Assembly: GCA_022842805.1 (NCBI GenBank)
Contig: JALHOX010000254.1
Coordinates: 1-6,739, forward strand
From: Phycisphaerae bacterium
GTDB taxonomy: Bacteria; Planctomycetota; Phycisphaerae; UBA1845; Fen-1342
Direction of reading: 5' to 3'
Length of the DNA: 6,739 nt
Each line of letters starts with the position of its first letter. Within the stretch, counting starts at the first letter, position 1. The translations under genes and the position numbers were made by a program. Positions 6,227 through 6,739 of this stretch are shown here, in pieces. The notes under the pieces are model-generated. The model worked only from the letters and a program-made list of their open reading frames with translations, was not told the origin of the DNA and did not search any database.

Positions 6227-6531
6227 CGAATCTTCTCCGGGGAAAAGCGTGCTCCTGTAGTGTGTTCTAGAGCCGGGAGCGCAATCAAGTCCATTTCAAC
6301 TATTCGCCCAGGCCAAATCGAGCCGCACGGCCGACCACCGCCATACCCCTGTTCAGGGGCGTTGTAACTTCGGCCGGCGTTAGGTAGCTTGAAATCCAGA
6401 GTGAATGTTTCGGCGAACGAGGCTGACATCTCGAATCGCCAAGGGGGTTTTCGTTCTAGACATGGCGGCGCGAATCTCGGGGGGCGCGCCGGCCTCTTTT
6501 TGCCGACCGGCGGCGGGCAGAGACGCCGTCC
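6227..6531. other. 305-bp non-coding region between the PilZ gene and the luxR-type gene
   Basis: I find no convincing gene here. It should hold the end of the PilZ transcript and the promoter of the luxR-type gene. It contains the CCCCTG/CAGGGG dyad at 6346-6359 and a GC-rich stem, CGCCGG (6487-6492) with CCGGCG (6507-6512), about 20 bp after the PilZ stop. That stem might end the PilZ transcript but lacks a T-tract. TTCTAGA occurs twice, near 6268 and 6454, probably by chance. No clear sigma-70 promoter was found. Confidence 0.6.
6346..6359. promoter_or_regulatory. dyad CCCCTG-TT-CAGGGG, candidate operator upstream of the luxR-type gene
   Basis: Perfect 6-bp arms flank a TT centre, 120 bp upstream of the luxR-type start. 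LuxR-family proteins commonly bind such dyads and often control their own promoter. On the minus strand weak promoter-like hexamers, TTACAA and TATGGC, flank the dyad with about 16 bp between them, so a bound dimer would cover the spacer. The hexamers are poor matches and should not be relied upon. The core CTGTTCAG recurs at 5392-5399 upstream of tal. Confidence 0.45.
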
Positions 6532-6739
6532 TCAGCTCGGCCGCGCGCTGCGCGACGCCGACACAACGGCGCCGACGTGAAAATCTCCCAGCGCGCTGCG
6601 GCGACACCAGACCACCTCAATCGCCCACCGATTTTCCGACGGCTCCATCGCATCGAAGCTGATCGACGCCCGTTCGCCGGGCGCAAGCGGCCGGTCGATG
6701 GAGAAGCCCAGGCCGGTGCGCGAGATATCGAGCATGGCG
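6532..6739 (-). CDS. PilZ-domain protein, C-terminal part (cut by the window edge)
   Basis: About 69 codons are visible and the frame is open at the right edge, so the N-terminus is missing; the ATG at 6735 is probably internal. The visible part begins MLDISRTGLGF, which carries the D-x-S-x-x-G motif of PilZ domains. It continues with a beta-strand pattern typical of the barrel: LAPGERASISF, then AIEVVWCRRSALGDFHVGAVV. PilZ domains bind cyclic di-GMP and act as effectors in motility, adhesion or polysaccharide control. The upstream RxxxR part of the binding site would lie outside the window, so c-di-GMP binding cannot be confirmed. The stop TGA is at 6534-6532. The protein appears to end shortly after the barrel. 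Confidence 0.72.
   Translation of the reverse strand, partial: AMLDISRTGLGFSIDRPLAPGERASISFDAMEPSENRWAIEVVWCRRSALGDFHVGAVVSASRSARPS

Noticed and set aside
6169..6429. 86-codon minus-strand frame just before the luxR-type gene
   Set aside because: It overlaps the luxR start in another frame, has no recognisable features and no good ribosome site.
1..6739. CRISPR array, tRNA or rRNA gene, insertion sequence, toxin-antitoxin or phage genes
   Set aside because: Reading both strands I found no spaced direct repeats, cloverleaf or rRNA segments, transposase motifs, or small toxin/antitoxin gene pairs.

Overview
This is a GC-rich bacterial chromosomal segment. The best taxonomic clue is the C-terminus of the large secreted protein at 1726-3972. 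It has paired dockerin-like calcium loops of the form GDTNCDGxxTxGDI...FVxAIxxPxxY...ADINGDGxxTxGDI, which I associate with Planctomycetota and particularly Phycisphaerae-like lineages. The TIGR03790-type core of that protein and the style of the LuxR-type regulator agree. The assignment is inferred from family knowledge; no marker gene is present.

Layout. Bases 26-41 are a perfect 16-bp parS chromosome-partitioning site, directly followed by a plus-strand gene (45-1628) for a polytopic membrane protein resembling GT-C glycosyltransferases. A 97-bp convergent gap (1629-1725) holds a heptanucleotide tandem repeat and a perfect 9-bp-stem palindrome. Everything after that is on the minus strand. 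Reading in the direction of transcription, from the right edge: a PilZ-domain protein cut by the window edge (6739-6532); a 305-bp gap with a dyad; a LuxR-type regulator (6226-5402); a 168-bp gap with a second, related dyad and small hairpins; transaldolase (5233-4115); a 142-bp gap rich in GATGG repeats; and the secreted TIGR03790/dockerin protein (3972-1726).

How the parts might work together. Transaldolase belongs to the non-oxidative pentose phosphate pathway. The regulator has a GAF-like sensor half and a GerE helix-turn-helix. Two dyads sharing the core CTGTTCAG lie in the leader regions of the regulator gene and of transaldolase, so autoregulation and control of tal are a testable idea. 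The PilZ fragment suggests c-di-GMP signalling nearby. The membrane protein and the secreted protein both concern the cell envelope or exterior, but nothing in the sequence ties them together.

I do not see a defence system, CRISPR array, mobile element, RNA gene or biosynthetic cluster. The items most worth following up are the perfect parS abutting a start codon, the matched dyads around luxR, and the composite repeat between the convergent genes.
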